A stretch of 64,000 nt of DNA from JAFMPW01 sp041743085 (GTDB taxonomy: Bacteria; Bacteroidota; Bacteroidia; Flavobacteriales; Flavobacteriaceae). The DNA lies in NCBI GenBank assembly GCA_041743085.1, contig JBGTNL010000108.1, positions 133,959-197,958 on the forward strand, read 5' to 3'. How positions within the stretch are numbered: the stretch's first letter is position 1; every line of letters begins with the position of its first letter. The notes beneath the pieces were generated by a model. The model saw nothing but the letters and a program-made list of their open reading frames with translations, ran no database searches and was not told the DNA's origin. Shown piece by piece: positions 52,471 through 62,900 of the stretch. A program made the position numbers and the translations under genes.

Positions 52471-52817
52471 AGTTCATCAAAGTAAAATTCCGAGAATTTA
52501 CGCAACAGGGGCGTATTTAACTTGTGCCGTAGAAGGTACAGGACAATTCCCAGCAAAACGTAAAATGCCCCGACAATCAAGAAACCATAGAAAGTATTGT
52601 CCAGGTACTGTCCAATCCCATATGCGGCCGCCAGTGATAAAAAGAATAAGGCAAAAATAGCAACCGTCCCCACCAACAGAACTTTGCTGAACGCTGTTAT
52701 TCCCCTCATTAGAAATTTAAACGCCCTGAGTTTATAGTACTCTTTACTGCTTTCCAAATAGGATCGCATACTGGCATCAGCCTCAGAAAGGTTTTCTTTT
52801 AGTTCTTCGAAAGCCAT
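52467..52817 (-). CDS. Phage holin family-like (Phage_holin_3_6) membrane protein
   Basis: A 116-residue protein with two hydrophobic segments (about 40-70 and 78-98) behind an acidic helical N-terminus (FEELKENLSEADASMRSYLE). It matches the holin-like proteins that sit with YtxH in Bacteroidota. There are no phage genes around, so this is a housekeeping or envelope-stress protein and not a lysis gene. It lies 3 bp after the YtxH gene. Confidence 0.8.
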   Translation of the reverse strand: MAFEELKENLSEADASMRSYLESSKEYYKLRAFKFLMRGITAFSKVLLVGTVAIFALFFLSLAAAYGIGQYLDNTFYGFLIVGAFYVLLGIVLYLLRHKLNTPLLRKFSEFYFDEL

Positions 52818-52820
52818 ACA

Positions 52821-53150
52821 TTACTTCTGAAGTTGCGCGTTCTTCTTTCTTAAATCCTCCAACTTCTTTTCCAGGGTAACAATGATATCATCGGCCTTAT
52901 AACTCATGTTGGAGATAGTTTCATCTATCTTGCGTTCAAAATCGACCCTTTTATCGGCTGCCGCTTTTGTCAGTTCATCCGTGGCCTTAGAAACTCTGTG
53001 AGAGATATCATCCTTAGCAAGAATTGCTTTTTTCTTAATCTTTTTTCTTGTCGTGATCCCTTTATCCGGTGCATACAAAATTCCTACCCCGGCTCCGATC
53101 GCAGCCCCGGTAAGCAAGGCTAATAATACATTTCCACTATCGCTTGACAT
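52821..53150 (-). CDS. YtxH domain protein
   Basis: A 109-residue protein with the YtxH start LLALLTGAAIGAGVGILYAP, where a glycine-zipper membrane segment is followed by DKGITTRKKIKKKA, and then a long charged helix. YtxH-type proteins are general-stress, membrane-associated proteins. It is the first gene of the three-gene minus-strand unit with the holin-like and DUF6327-like genes. Confidence 0.85.
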   Translation of the reverse strand: MSSDSGNVLLALLTGAAIGAGVGILYAPDKGITTRKKIKKKAILAKDDISHRVSKATDELTKAAADKRVDFERKIDETISNMSYKADDIIVTLEKKLEDLRKKNAQLQK

Positions 53151-53548
53151 ATTTCTAAAATTTTAAGGTTAAACTTATTTCGATGTTATTTAATCTACTA
53201 ATAATAAACTACATTCTGGTAATAATATACTACATTCTGGCCATAGAGTTGTTAATCTGGGGTTAAGATTCCAGGTCTCTCTAAACCCGTTCCTTTTTCA
53301 ACCGTTACGCAGGTAGCTAAAATAGTTAAAAACAACCACATTAAAGAACTCCATTCAGAATAAAATTAATCCTAGAAATTGTATAAACACTAACGAAGCG
53401 GCCGGATGGATCTGGGAATCGGCATTATGTGTAATACGACCCCTGGTATCATCAGTCCTTGACTGCAAATCTCCTGGGCCAGAGATGATAACTCGCCTTA
53501 ATGCGGGCTAAAAATTTATACCTGTTGATTTATTATTTCGGGGCCGAC
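53151..53548. other. Intergenic region between ytxH and glnS
   Basis: About 400 bp without a gene. The only structure I see is the 21-bp tandem repeat at 53199-53240. No terminator for glnS is evident. Confidence 0.45.
53199..53240. repeat. Two tandem 21-bp repeats
   Basis: Two adjacent copies of TAATAATAwACTACATTCTGG that differ at one base. They lie about 50 bp upstream of the ytxH start, so they could bind a regulator. Confidence 0.6.
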
Positions 53549-55234
53549 CTAATCGCTCTGCGATTTCTTTGCCCAGGTATCCCTTAATGTTACAGTCCGA
53601 TTGAAAACAAGATGTTCACGGGTAGTGTCTTTATCCACATTGAAATACCCCAACCGCTGAAACTGAAAACGTTCACTTTCCTTAGCACCTTTTAAGCTGG
53701 GTTCCACATACGCAGTGATCACTTTTAAAGAATCATGATTAATAAAATGCAAAAAGTCTTTATCCTTATGAGCGTCGGGAGTCTCATCCGTAAAAAGGCG
53801 ATCGTATAATCTTACTTCCGCAGGAATGGCATGCGGTACAGAAACCCAGTGCAAGGTGCCTTTCACCTTTCGTAAGCTCTCCTCGGTACCGGTGCCACTC
53901 CGGCTTTTATCGTCATAAGTGCATTGTATTTCATTAATATTCCCATCGGTGTCTTTTGTACAACTCACGGCCTTAATGATATATGCGTTCTTTAGCCGAA
54001 CCTCCCCGCCAAGTTTCAACCTGAAAAATTTTCGATTGGCTTCTTCCATGAAATCGTCTTGCTCAATATACACCTCTCTGGAAAAGGGGATTTCCCTGAC
54101 CCCGGCGCTCTGATCCTCGGGGTTGTTTTCCGCTTCCAGCCACTCCATAGCTCCTTCAGTGTAATTTGTGATCACCACCTTAATGGGGTTTAGCACCGCC
54201 ATTACCCTGGGTGCCATCTTGTTCAGGTGTTCCCGTATATGGAACTCCAAAAGAGCCACATCTACCACATTGTCCCTTTTTGCAATCCCTATGGTATCCG
54301 CAAAATTCCTAATAGCCTCCGGAGTATACCCTCTTCGGCGTAATCCTGAAATAGTGGGCATTCTGGGATCGTCCCATCCGGTTACTATCCCCTGCTCTAC
54401 CAACCGCAATAGTTTTCGTTTGCTAACCACAGTATGACTCAAATTCCGCCTGGCAAACTCCCGCTGCTTTGGTCGTAACTTCGCCGGATCCCGAACCTGA
54501 TCCAGAAACCAATCGTATAATTCCCTGTGTGGTGCAAATTCCAAAGTGCACAGCGAATGTGTAACCTGCTCAATGTAGTCGCTTTCCCCATGTGTCCAGT
54601 CGTACATAGGATAAATACACCAATCGGTATTGGTACGATGGTGTGGCCTGTGCAAGATGCGATACATAATAGCATCCCTCATCAGCATATTGGACGATGT
54701 CATATCTATCTTGGCTCTCAGGACGTGGGTTCCCTCTGGAAAATCCCCGCGTTTCATTCCTTCAAAAAGTGCCAAATTTTCCGCTGTGGCACGATCCCGG
54801 AACGGGCTATTAGTCCCAGGCTCTGTGGGAGTGCCCTTTTGCAGGGCAATATCCTCGGAAGACTGACTGTCCACATAGGCTTTCCCATCCCGAATTAACT
54901 CTATTGCCCAATCGTATAGTTGCTGGAAATAATCAGAAGCATAACGTTCGGTATCCCAACTATACCCCAACCATTCCACATCGCGTTTAATAGCATCCAC
55001 GTACTCCTGTTCTTCCTTGGCGGGATTGGTGTCATCAAACCGCAGATTCACCGGTGCCATATACCGCTTTCCCAGGCCAAAGTTCAGACAAATGGAACTG
55101 GCGTGGCCAATATGCAAATACCCATTAGGCTCCGGTGGAAAACGAAACCGCAAGGCTTCTTTCGGAAATCCATTTGCAAGGTCTTCCTCAATGATATGCT
55201 CAATAAAGTTGAGCGATCTGGATGTGTCATTCAT
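53549..55234 (-). CDS. glnS: Glutamine-tRNA ligase
   Basis: A 561-residue class I synthetase. FPPEPNGYLHIGHASSICLN near residue 32-50 is the HIGH motif region, NLRFDDTNPAKEEQEYVDAI follows, YDWTHGESDYIEQVTHSLCT is near 205-225, and VVSKRKLLRLV is the KMSKS-type loop. A full beta-barrel anticodon-binding half is present. I chose ATG 55234 because the family N-terminus begins there; frames further upstream are open but would include the promoter. Length is normal. Confidence 0.95.
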   Translation of the reverse strand: MNDTSRSLNFIEHIIEEDLANGFPKEALRFRFPPEPNGYLHIGHASSICLNFGLGKRYMAPVNLRFDDTNPAKEEQEYVDAIKRDVEWLGYSWDTERYASDYFQQLYDWAIELIRDGKAYVDSQSSEDIALQKGTPTEPGTNSPFRDRATAENLALFEGMKRGDFPEGTHVLRAKIDMTSSNMLMRDAIMYRILHRPHHRTNTDWCIYPMYDWTHGESDYIEQVTHSLCTLEFAPHRELYDWFLDQVRDPAKLRPKQREFARRNLSHTVVSKRKLLRLVEQGIVTGWDDPRMPTISGLRRRGYTPEAIRNFADTIGIAKRDNVVDVALLEFHIREHLNKMAPRVMAVLNPIKVVITNYTEGAMEWLEAENNPEDQSAGVREIPFSREVYIEQDDFMEEANRKFFRLKLGGEVRLKNAYIIKAVSCTKDTDGNINEIQCTYDDKSRSGTGTEESLRKVKGTLHWVSVPHAIPAEVRLYDRLFTDETPDAHKDKDFLHFINHDSLKVITAYVEPSLKGAKESERFQFQRLGYFNVDKDTTREHLVFNRTVTLRDTWAKKSQSD

Positions 55235-55253
55235 CGAATGAAAATTAAAGCTG

Positions 55254-55261
55254 CAAAGGTA
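55254..55261 (-). promoter_or_regulatory. -7 element of glnS
   Basis: Minus-strand TACCTTTG, exact TAnnTTTG, 20 bp before the ATG chosen for glnS. It supports that start. Confidence 0.45.
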
Positions 55262-55597
55262 AGAAAAATGACAGTATAAGACCCGGTTAACCGCAGGTTC
55301 TTGCGGCGGGCCGGGAACCGGCAAAACTCATCGCCGAAAGGCTTATTTTCCTGCTGAAATACACCTGTAAACAAAGGCAAAAAGGGCTATCCATACAAAT
55401 ACTCCCATTTCACAACAGTTTTATTTAGGGCTACAACATTAAATTCCCCGCGAGAGAATTAAGTCCCATATTTGTTGTAGATAAGAGGGTCAATGGCGCC
55501 CAATCCAATTTTATCGATGCAACCAAGCCAGAGCCACAAGCTTGATCAGAGCCCAAATCTGAAAAATAAACTGTAGTAACCTAAACTACAACTACTT

Positions 55598-57865
55598 ATG
55601 AAATCAAAACTATACTTAATTCCATCCGTACACGTATTGGCTTTTATACTCCTGGGGACTGTTGCCCTAAACGCCCAGGCCCTGAATGCACCAATACCAG
55701 CCCCCAACCAGACAAATGGAGGTTCCACACCCTGGGATCAAGCCTGCGCTTCTCCGACTTTTAATGATTACTGGGTAGAATTTACCTGGAATCCCCCGCT
55801 GGTGAATGCATCCAATGTGTTCATTCTTGAACTTTCCGACGCTTCCGGAAATTTCACTAATGCCGTTGAGCTAGCCCGAGAAGATACTCAAAACACCAAG
55901 TTCTCCTTTTTCTTCCAGTTCTCCATACCCACGGATACCCGGGGAGAAGGTTACAAAATGCGGGTACGTGGTACGAGTCCGGCAAAAACCGGCACGGCAT
56001 CTGCGGCGTATCCCATGTACTACCGGGATTATGATAATGCCATTCTCGTCAGCCCCAATGGTGATGGTAACATACCTCCCGGGGGTGCCATTGAAATTTG
56101 CGATGGAAATTCCGTCACTCTGGCCCCACATAACGTGCCAAATCCTAATACCTATCAGTATAATTGGTATAGAAGTTCTACGCCGCTTTCCGGAGAGAAA
56201 GGAGCGTCAATCACTTTGACTTCTGCAGGAATTTATCAGGTTGAAATAGATTATGGGGCTTGTTCAACCGCCGGGGGAGGCACATTGTCACAATCCATTG
56301 AGGTGACGTTAGGGACCAGCCTGGGTATAGCCATCAACCCACCTGCAAAAACCGCACTTTGTACAGGTGAAACAGAAAATTTAACAGCAAACATAACCGG
56401 CCAGGGTTTAACGTATACCTGGTTTAAAGACGGCAATCCCATTACCACCCCTACAGTCGATGATGATTCATACACCGTTGATGCCTCAGTCCCGGGTTTT
56501 GAAGGCGATTACCAGGTAGGGATCGTTGGTCCGGGCACCTGCCTGGAACGCTCGCCCGCAGTAGCTATCACCAATGCGGGGAACTTTACGGTAACCCGGA
56601 TAAATGTTGCCAACGTAGTGGTGTTACCAGGGCAAACCGAAGTGTTAAGTGTTACCACAGACGCCAGCTCCCCAACCTATCAATGGTACAAGGACGGGAG
56701 TCCTGTAGCTGGTGAAATAGCAAGTAGCATCACAGTGGACGAGACGGAAACCGGGGTTTATTTTACCCGTGTGTCCCTGAGTGGCGGACCTTGTTCCTCA
56801 GCTTCCAAAGATTCGGGGAGTACCACCGTCGTTACACCCGCTTCCTTTGAGCTGATCATAGATTATGCTTCGGCCTACACCGCTTGTGAAAGCACAAGTA
56901 TAGTCGTGGAAGTGGCAACGATAAATGCCGTTGACGCCGGCGGAACCGCTACGGATGTAACCGCCGCCCTGAAGTCGGGTTTTGTATATCAATGGAAAAA
57001 GGATGGCATTGCTGTGGCAGGTGAGACCTCGGGCAACCTCAGCCTCACCAATATCAATGAAAATGGCAATTACACCTTGGATGGTACTATAACTGTTTAC
57101 AATTCAACCTCAAACAGTCTTCCAGTTCAACTATTGGTGAACGACACTTTAACGATCAGCAGTACCAGTCTCGTGAGTTGCGGCCCATCAGAAGATATTA
57201 CTATTAGCACTGTTACCAACCTGACAGGTGAAACCTTCGACTGGTTCCGTGACGGGATTAATCTCAATACAACAACAGAAACCCTGGAGGTAACCGAACC
57301 GGGTACATACCAATTGGTACTTGACCGGAACGGTTGTCCTTTACCATCTAACGAAATCGTGATTGCCCCCTTGGATCCCAACCTTATTACATTAGATCCT
57401 TCAGAAACTATAATATTTCCACAAGGTGGTTCCAGGACAGTCAATGCAAGCGGAGCGGAGACCTATCGCTGGTATGATGCCGATAATGTGGAAATGAGCA
57501 CTACATCTTCCGTGACCTTTACCGATGAGGGCACCTACATCCTTATCGCTACCATTGGTAACTGTGAGATAACAAGACCAATTACGGTTGAATACCTGGA
57601 TACTTTTAAGGTTCCCAACGTAATAACGGTAAACGGGGACGGAATAAATGACCAATGGATTATACCAAATTCCTATTCCTATGACCCTGAGATCAATGTC
57701 ATTATCTATAACGAAAAGGGCGTAGAGGTTTTCAACGAATTTGATTATCAAAATACCTGGCCACAGTCTTCAACAGCTTTTCCCAAGCAGAACATGGTAT
57801 TTTTCTACAAGATCAGGAATGCCGGCGAAGTGTTGAAGCAGGGGACCATAACTATAATACGCTAA
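55598..57865 (+). CDS. Secreted Ig-like repeat protein with gliding-motility-type C-terminal domain
   Basis: A 755-residue surface protein. A signal peptide (residues 1-27, ending LNAQA) is followed by an N-terminal beta domain and a series of Ig/PKD-like repeats each with a YxWYKDGxP core (YNWYRSSTPLSGE, YTWFKDGNPI, YQWYKDGSPVAGE, YQWKKDGIAVAGE, FDWFRDGINL). The last 80 residues, VPNVITVNGDGINDQWIIPN and so on, form the CHU_C/gliding-motility C-terminal domain that marks type IX secretion substrates. It is the first gene of an operon with PorP/SprF (9-bp gap) and the giant adhesin. Confidence 0.88.
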   Translation: MKSKLYLIPSVHVLAFILLGTVALNAQALNAPIPAPNQTNGGSTPWDQACASPTFNDYWVEFTWNPPLVNASNVFILELSDASGNFTNAVELAREDTQNTKFSFFFQFSIPTDTRGEGYKMRVRGTSPAKTGTASAAYPMYYRDYDNAILVSPNGDGNIPPGGAIEICDGNSVTLAPHNVPNPNTYQYNWYRSSTPLSGEKGASITLTSAGIYQVEIDYGACSTAGGGTLSQSIEVTLGTSLGIAINPPAKTALCTGETENLTANITGQGLTYTWFKDGNPITTPTVDDDSYTVDASVPGFEGDYQVGIVGPGTCLERSPAVAITNAGNFTVTRINVANVVVLPGQTEVLSVTTDASSPTYQWYKDGSPVAGEIASSITVDETETGVYFTRVSLSGGPCSSASKDSGSTTVVTPASFELIIDYASAYTACESTSIVVEVATINAVDAGGTATDVTAALKSGFVYQWKKDGIAVAGETSGNLSLTNINENGNYTLDGTITVYNSTSNSLPVQLLVNDTLTISSTSLVSCGPSEDITISTVTNLTGETFDWFRDGINLNTTTETLEVTEPGTYQLVLDRNGCPLPSNEIVIAPLDPNLITLDPSETIIFPQGGSRTVNASGAETYRWYDADNVEMSTTSSVTFTDEGTYILIATIGNCEITRPITVEYLDTFKVPNVITVNGDGINDQWIIPNSYSYDPEINVIIYNEKGVEVFNEFDYQNTWPQSSTAFPKQNMVFFYKIRNAGEVLKQGTITIIR

Positions 57866-57874
57866 GCCAGGAAG

Positions 57875-59950
57875 ATGAAGCGACGAATTGCATACTTAGT
57901 ATTGTTGCTAGTGGCACTGACCAAGGTCGGAGCACAGGAAGAGAACCCATTTATCACCTATGACGTTCCTTCCCAGAACCTTTTAAAGTACAATCGGTTC
58001 TTAATTAACCCTACGTTTTCCACGGTAAGGGAAGACAAATCCTATTTTAATCTATTACACAGAAACCAATCGGTAGATTTTGATGATAATAATCAAGCCT
58101 ACTTTTTAAGTTACAGCGGACGTATAAGTGACCGGACCGGACTTGGCCTGAGCCTGTATACCCAACGTGAGGGTATTGTCAGTAACTACGGGGTTTTGGC
58201 AAACTACGCCTACGGGCTAAAATTAAATGAAAAAAGCAATTTTACTTTTGGAGCCAACTTATCATATTACAGCAGTGGTCTGGATGAAGGCAGGGCCAAC
58301 CCGGTAGAGATAGATCCTTTATTGGATGGTTTCCAGGATAATTCACTATTGTCCTTTCAACCCGGCTTTAACATTTCGTACGGGCAGTTTGATTTCGGGC
58401 TTTTTGCAGAAAATCTGTTTGATTACAATCTAAAGACAAGTGAATCCATTACCGACTTCAAGGATAAAACATTCTCAGGGCATCTGCAATATACTTATCA
58501 GTTAGAAAATACATCCGGCATCTTTGAAGGCGGGCGGTTAATGCCTTTGGCACGAGCCCGTAAAGTGGGGGAGGGCGATCTTGTTTTAGGCGGCAGCCTG
58601 ATTATGGACCTTCCCAAGCTGGGCTGGTTACAGGGAGGTTATGACAGTTTTTACGGGGCTGCCGCCGGTATCGGTTTCAACCTGAACAGGAGGCTCTCCC
58701 TGGGCTATACAATGGAAAAAGGACTGTCGAATGACTTTGACAACTTCGGCATCACCCATGAAATTTCATTTGCCTACAGCTTTACCCCCAACTTAACGGA
58801 AGACAGGGTGATGTTGGAAGACAGCAACGACGCTTTAGTAGACAATGATGAAGAAAAAGTACCCGAGGAATCGCTTGGTTCAAAGGACAAGGAAATTGAA
58901 GAATTAAAAAGACGGTTGGCCGAAAACGATGCCATCCTTGCCGAATTGATGTTCCGGCAGGATTCTTTGGAGACCAACAGGCAAAAAGACCTGGAGCGCC
59001 GGTATGAGATGGCTATGAACCTGGTGCGAAGAGAAACCAGTGGCCGACGCCCCGATCTTGAAGAGAAAGTTGGGAAGATATACCGTATTAATAATGATAA
59101 AACGGCTGTGGCAGAAAATACGCCCCAAACCCGGGCCGGAACAAACGGAAGCCGGGCCGCCGAAAATGTAAGGGAGGCCGCTGCAGTTACCCAGCCTTCA
59201 CATAACGCGCGTCCAACGGTCTCAAAAGACAACACAAGGGCAGGCGCCCTAAGCCACGTGGGACAAGAGAAAAATGTAAAGAACAGAAAATTCAGGAACC
59301 TTGATGGGGTAGCGGATGGCTATTATGTTGTGGCCAATGTCTACAAAGGAGGCCACTATTTAAACAAATTCGTTGATGATCTAAATGACCAGGGGATCAA
59401 GGCCGCCTACATAGACAATCCGAATAACGGGCTAAAGTATGTTTATATAGAACGGCACGATACCTGGGAAGAGGCGGTGTCTGCCCACAAATCCGGTGTA
59501 AACGGAACCTATGAAGGGGAGTTGTGGATCATGAATGTAGACAATAAATATTCTAATGAGGCCTATGTTGAGAATACAACTAAAATAAAGGCGAAATCTA
59601 CTAAATACGGATCCGACGTGCTTCAGAAGAATGTGATGATGCGCGATAAGGTAGCAGCAAATGGCCAGGAGGAACTCAAGAACTTTGCAATTGAAGGCTT
59701 AGGTTCCGGGTATTATATCATTGCGAATGTCTTTGCCAATCCAAAAAATGCCATCCGTTTTGTAAAACTACTAAACTCACAGGGGCTCAGTGCCAGCTAC
59801 TTTATAAATCCGGAAAATAACTATCGGTATGTTTACTTGAAAAGGCACGACTCATGGAATAATGCCCTCATATCTTACTACTCAAAATTGAACGACGCAT
59901 ATAATGATAAAATGTGGATTATGCGTGTTACGCCAAACTTGATAACATAG
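57875..59950 (+). CDS. PorP/SprF family outer-membrane protein with two C-terminal SPOR-like repeats
   Basis: A 691-residue protein. After a signal peptide, residues about 20-310 form a PorP/SprF beta-barrel (NPFITYDVPSQNLLKYNRFL, FNISYGQFDFGLFAENLFDY, LSLGYTMEKG, ITHEISFAYSF). An acidic coiled-coil linker (about 325-390) follows, then a linker rich in Ala/Arg, then two SPOR-like modules at about 479-553 (DGYYVVANVYKGGHYLNKFV, YVYIERHDTWEEA) and 608-685 (SGYYIIANVFANPKNAIRFV, YVYLKRHDSW). PorP/SprF proteins help secrete or display the adhesin encoded next to them. The SPOR-like part could bind peptidoglycan or a partner. Usual family members are about 300 residues, so the tail is an unusual addition. 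It touches the next gene with no gap. Confidence 0.87.
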   Translation: MKRRIAYLVLLLVALTKVGAQEENPFITYDVPSQNLLKYNRFLINPTFSTVREDKSYFNLLHRNQSVDFDDNNQAYFLSYSGRISDRTGLGLSLYTQREGIVSNYGVLANYAYGLKLNEKSNFTFGANLSYYSSGLDEGRANPVEIDPLLDGFQDNSLLSFQPGFNISYGQFDFGLFAENLFDYNLKTSESITDFKDKTFSGHLQYTYQLENTSGIFEGGRLMPLARARKVGEGDLVLGGSLIMDLPKLGWLQGGYDSFYGAAAGIGFNLNRRLSLGYTMEKGLSNDFDNFGITHEISFAYSFTPNLTEDRVMLEDSNDALVDNDEEKVPEESLGSKDKEIEELKRRLAENDAILAELMFRQDSLETNRQKDLERRYEMAMNLVRRETSGRRPDLEEKVGKIYRINNDKTAVAENTPQTRAGTNGSRAAENVREAAAVTQPSHNARPTVSKDNTRAGALSHVGQEKNVKNRKFRNLDGVADGYYVVANVYKGGHYLNKFVDDLNDQGIKAAYIDNPNNGLKYVYIERHDTWEEAVSAHKSGVNGTYEGELWIMNVDNKYSNEAYVENTTKIKAKSTKYGSDVLQKNVMMRDKVAANGQEELKNFAIEGLGSGYYIIANVFANPKNAIRFVKLLNSQGLSASYFINPENNYRYVYLKRHDSWNNALISYYSKLNDAYNDKMWIMRVTPNLIT

Positions 59951-62900
59951 ATGAAACTAACCTATACCAAAAAAATACTTTTTGCGTGTGTAGTCCTTTT
60001 TTCCTATATAGGCATTTCGCAAGAATTTAACACGTTTGATATCCGGTACCAGACCAATATCAAAGGTGATCTTACTTTTATAGCGAACAATACTGTGAAC
60101 AGGGATGGGGGCTCGGGCAACACAGAGCCCGAAGATCCTTACAACAGTACCGGAAATTCATCCCAATACAATGATTTTCTCAACCAGCAATACATTGATA
60201 TCGATAATGATGCCACTACCTTTAGTTCCAGTTTGGCCAACTTTACTTTTCCCGATGCAAGTTGTAATCTCATCAGATATGCGGGGCTCTACTGGTCCGC
60301 CACCTACCCAAGCGAACAGGCCGGCCAGGCTATAGGGACCAACAGGCAATCCGACTTTAACCAGGTAAAATTCCGGGTTCCCGGAGGGGCCTATGTAGAT
60401 GTTGTTGCAGATGAGATTATCTTCGACGGGTTTACCAGTACCGATAACTCTGTTCGTGAAAACAGCCCGTATGCCTGTTATGCCGATGTTACCTCATTAA
60501 TTACCCCCCTGGCAAATCCCGAAGGGGATTACACCATTGCCAATGTAAGGTCTGTTGTTGGTTCGCTTTCCCCTGGAGGCGGGGCATCTGCCGGGTGGAC
60601 GTTGGTCATCGTTTACGAAAATCCTTCGGCTACCGGTAAATTGATTACTACTTTTGACGGCTTTGCACGAGTTAGAAGTGCCAATCCTACTGTAGACATT
60701 AATTACAGCGGCTTTAATACTATTCCGGCCGGACCCGTCAGAGCCAACATAGGCGTTGCCGCCCTTGAAGGTGATAATAGGATCACCGGAGACAGATTGC
60801 GCATCCGGGCAGCAAGCAATCCAACTTTTACCGTTCTCAGTAATGGTGCAAATCCCTCCAATAACTTTTTTAACAGTAACATTTCGTTAAATGGTACTGT
60901 GACGACCAACCGAACGCCCGGCAGTATTAATACCCTGGGATACGATACGGATATATTCTTATTGAACAACCCGCTGAACTCAGTGATCCCGAACAGTGAA
61001 ACTTCGGCCACAATGCGGTTTACTTCGAACGGGGATCAGTATTACCCCTTCTTTAATTCTTTCAATGTAGAGATCATTGAACCAAATATTGTAGTGGAGA
61101 AAACGGTTGAAGATATCGCCGGGAACGATATTACCGGACAAGGCGTAAATCTTGGACAGTTGCTGGATTATGTGCTGACTTTTCAAAATTTTGGTAACGA
61201 TGATGCCACCAACTACACTATCAGAGATGTACTTCCTGCCAATGTAACCTTTATTCCGTCAGCTCTGGTAATGCCACCAGGCGCTTCATATGTCTATGAT
61301 CCTGTAGGTCATGAGATTACCTTTACAATTCCATCCAACCTCGTTGAGGACGGTGATCCCCCTTCCACCATAAGATTAAGGGTACGCGTTGCAGAAAATT
61401 GTTTTGACTTTGTCGATGCCTGTACCGATCTTATTCAGAATCTCGCCTATTCCACCTACCAGGGTGTCATAAATAACAATCAAATCACAGACGACCCCAG
61501 CGTTACGGATTTTGACAACTGCGGTTTTGTAACCCCCGGGGCGACCAACTTTTTGCTGGACGACCTTGAAGACTGTGATTTTAGCAGAACTGTACAGCTT
61601 TGCGGCGATGATGTGCTGCTCGATGCAGGCGATAACTTTGACAGCTATGTCTGGTATAAGGATGAAAACCTCGACGGCCAAATAGATGCGGGAGACACCC
61701 TGATAGATGATGGTGATCCCGATAATGACCCAACCACACAATTGGTTACGGAAGTCGGTATATATATCGTTGATAAGCTGGTAGCAGATCCTTGTAAAGG
61801 ATTTCAGGAGATCATAACCGTTGAGCTCTTTGGGGCTACCCAGTCCAACCCAATCGTTGATCTGATCAATGACACCAGCAATACCGTGGAAGGCGAAGTG
61901 GTTACCTGTCCCAATGACGGAGAGCTTTTACCAAAAATATTCCTTTGCGGCCTTAACGATACGGAGCTGGTTCAAATTAACATTCCCGATGCCCAGAGCA
62001 TTGTTTGGCAGCAATTGGATGAAGGCAGCTGTGCTGTTTCTCCGGATGATTGCGCCAATAAGAATAATGGGTGTACCTGGGATAATGTGGCTTCCGGAAA
62101 CAACTTTCTCGCCGCAGATGCAGGACAATACCGGTTGATCATCAATTATCAGAACGGCTGTTTTAGCAGGTTCTATTTCAACATTTTTAAAAACCCGCTG
62201 AATCCGCAATACAACAGCACGGATCTTATCTGTGCAACTCCGGGTAACATTACGGTAACCAATATGCCTGCGAACTATGAGTACCAGTTACTGGACGCCA
62301 CTAACGGTAGCATTCTGGTGCCATTCAGCGCTAACAACGGTCCGAGTTTTACAATTGCGAGCAATGGTGCATACACAGTGGAAATGCGCCAGCAAGGGGT
62401 TGTGGATGGCTGTATTTTCCGCTTGGAGGATATAGGCATTCTAACCCGGAATTTTCAGGTAAATGTTGTACCGTCCAATGAAGATTGTAATGGCCTTGGT
62501 TCCATAGCAATTTCCGTTCTGAATGTAGAACCTCAATATTACTATGAAATTTCTCAGGGAGGCACCACGGTTGATACCTTTGGCCCCAGTACGGACAACA
62601 ACTATACCTTTCAGAATCTTAATTCCGGCAACTATGACGTTCTGGCAACTACCGATGACGGTTGTACATATACCGAACAGGTTACCATAGCAGATGAATC
62701 TGACCTGGAACTTGAAGCCAGGATTTCACAACATATTAGCTGTAAGGAAGGAAACATTCTTATGGATTCCAGCGGAGGTAAAACGCCTCACACCTATGCC
62801 ATCTGGTCTTTTGTTGATGAGGGCGGCGCCACAGTTACCTCCTATCCCACGCCAAACGATATCCCTTCCTCAGAATTTCAGACAAGTCAGATCTTTGACA

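Noticed and set aside
52467..52817. Holin-like gene as evidence of a prophage
   Set aside because: No phage structural, integrase or lysis genes surround it; the YtxH/holin-like/DUF6327 trio is a normal chromosomal unit in flavobacteria.
53199..53240. Tandem 21-bp repeat as the start of a CRISPR array
   Set aside because: Two adjacent copies without spacers and no cas genes.
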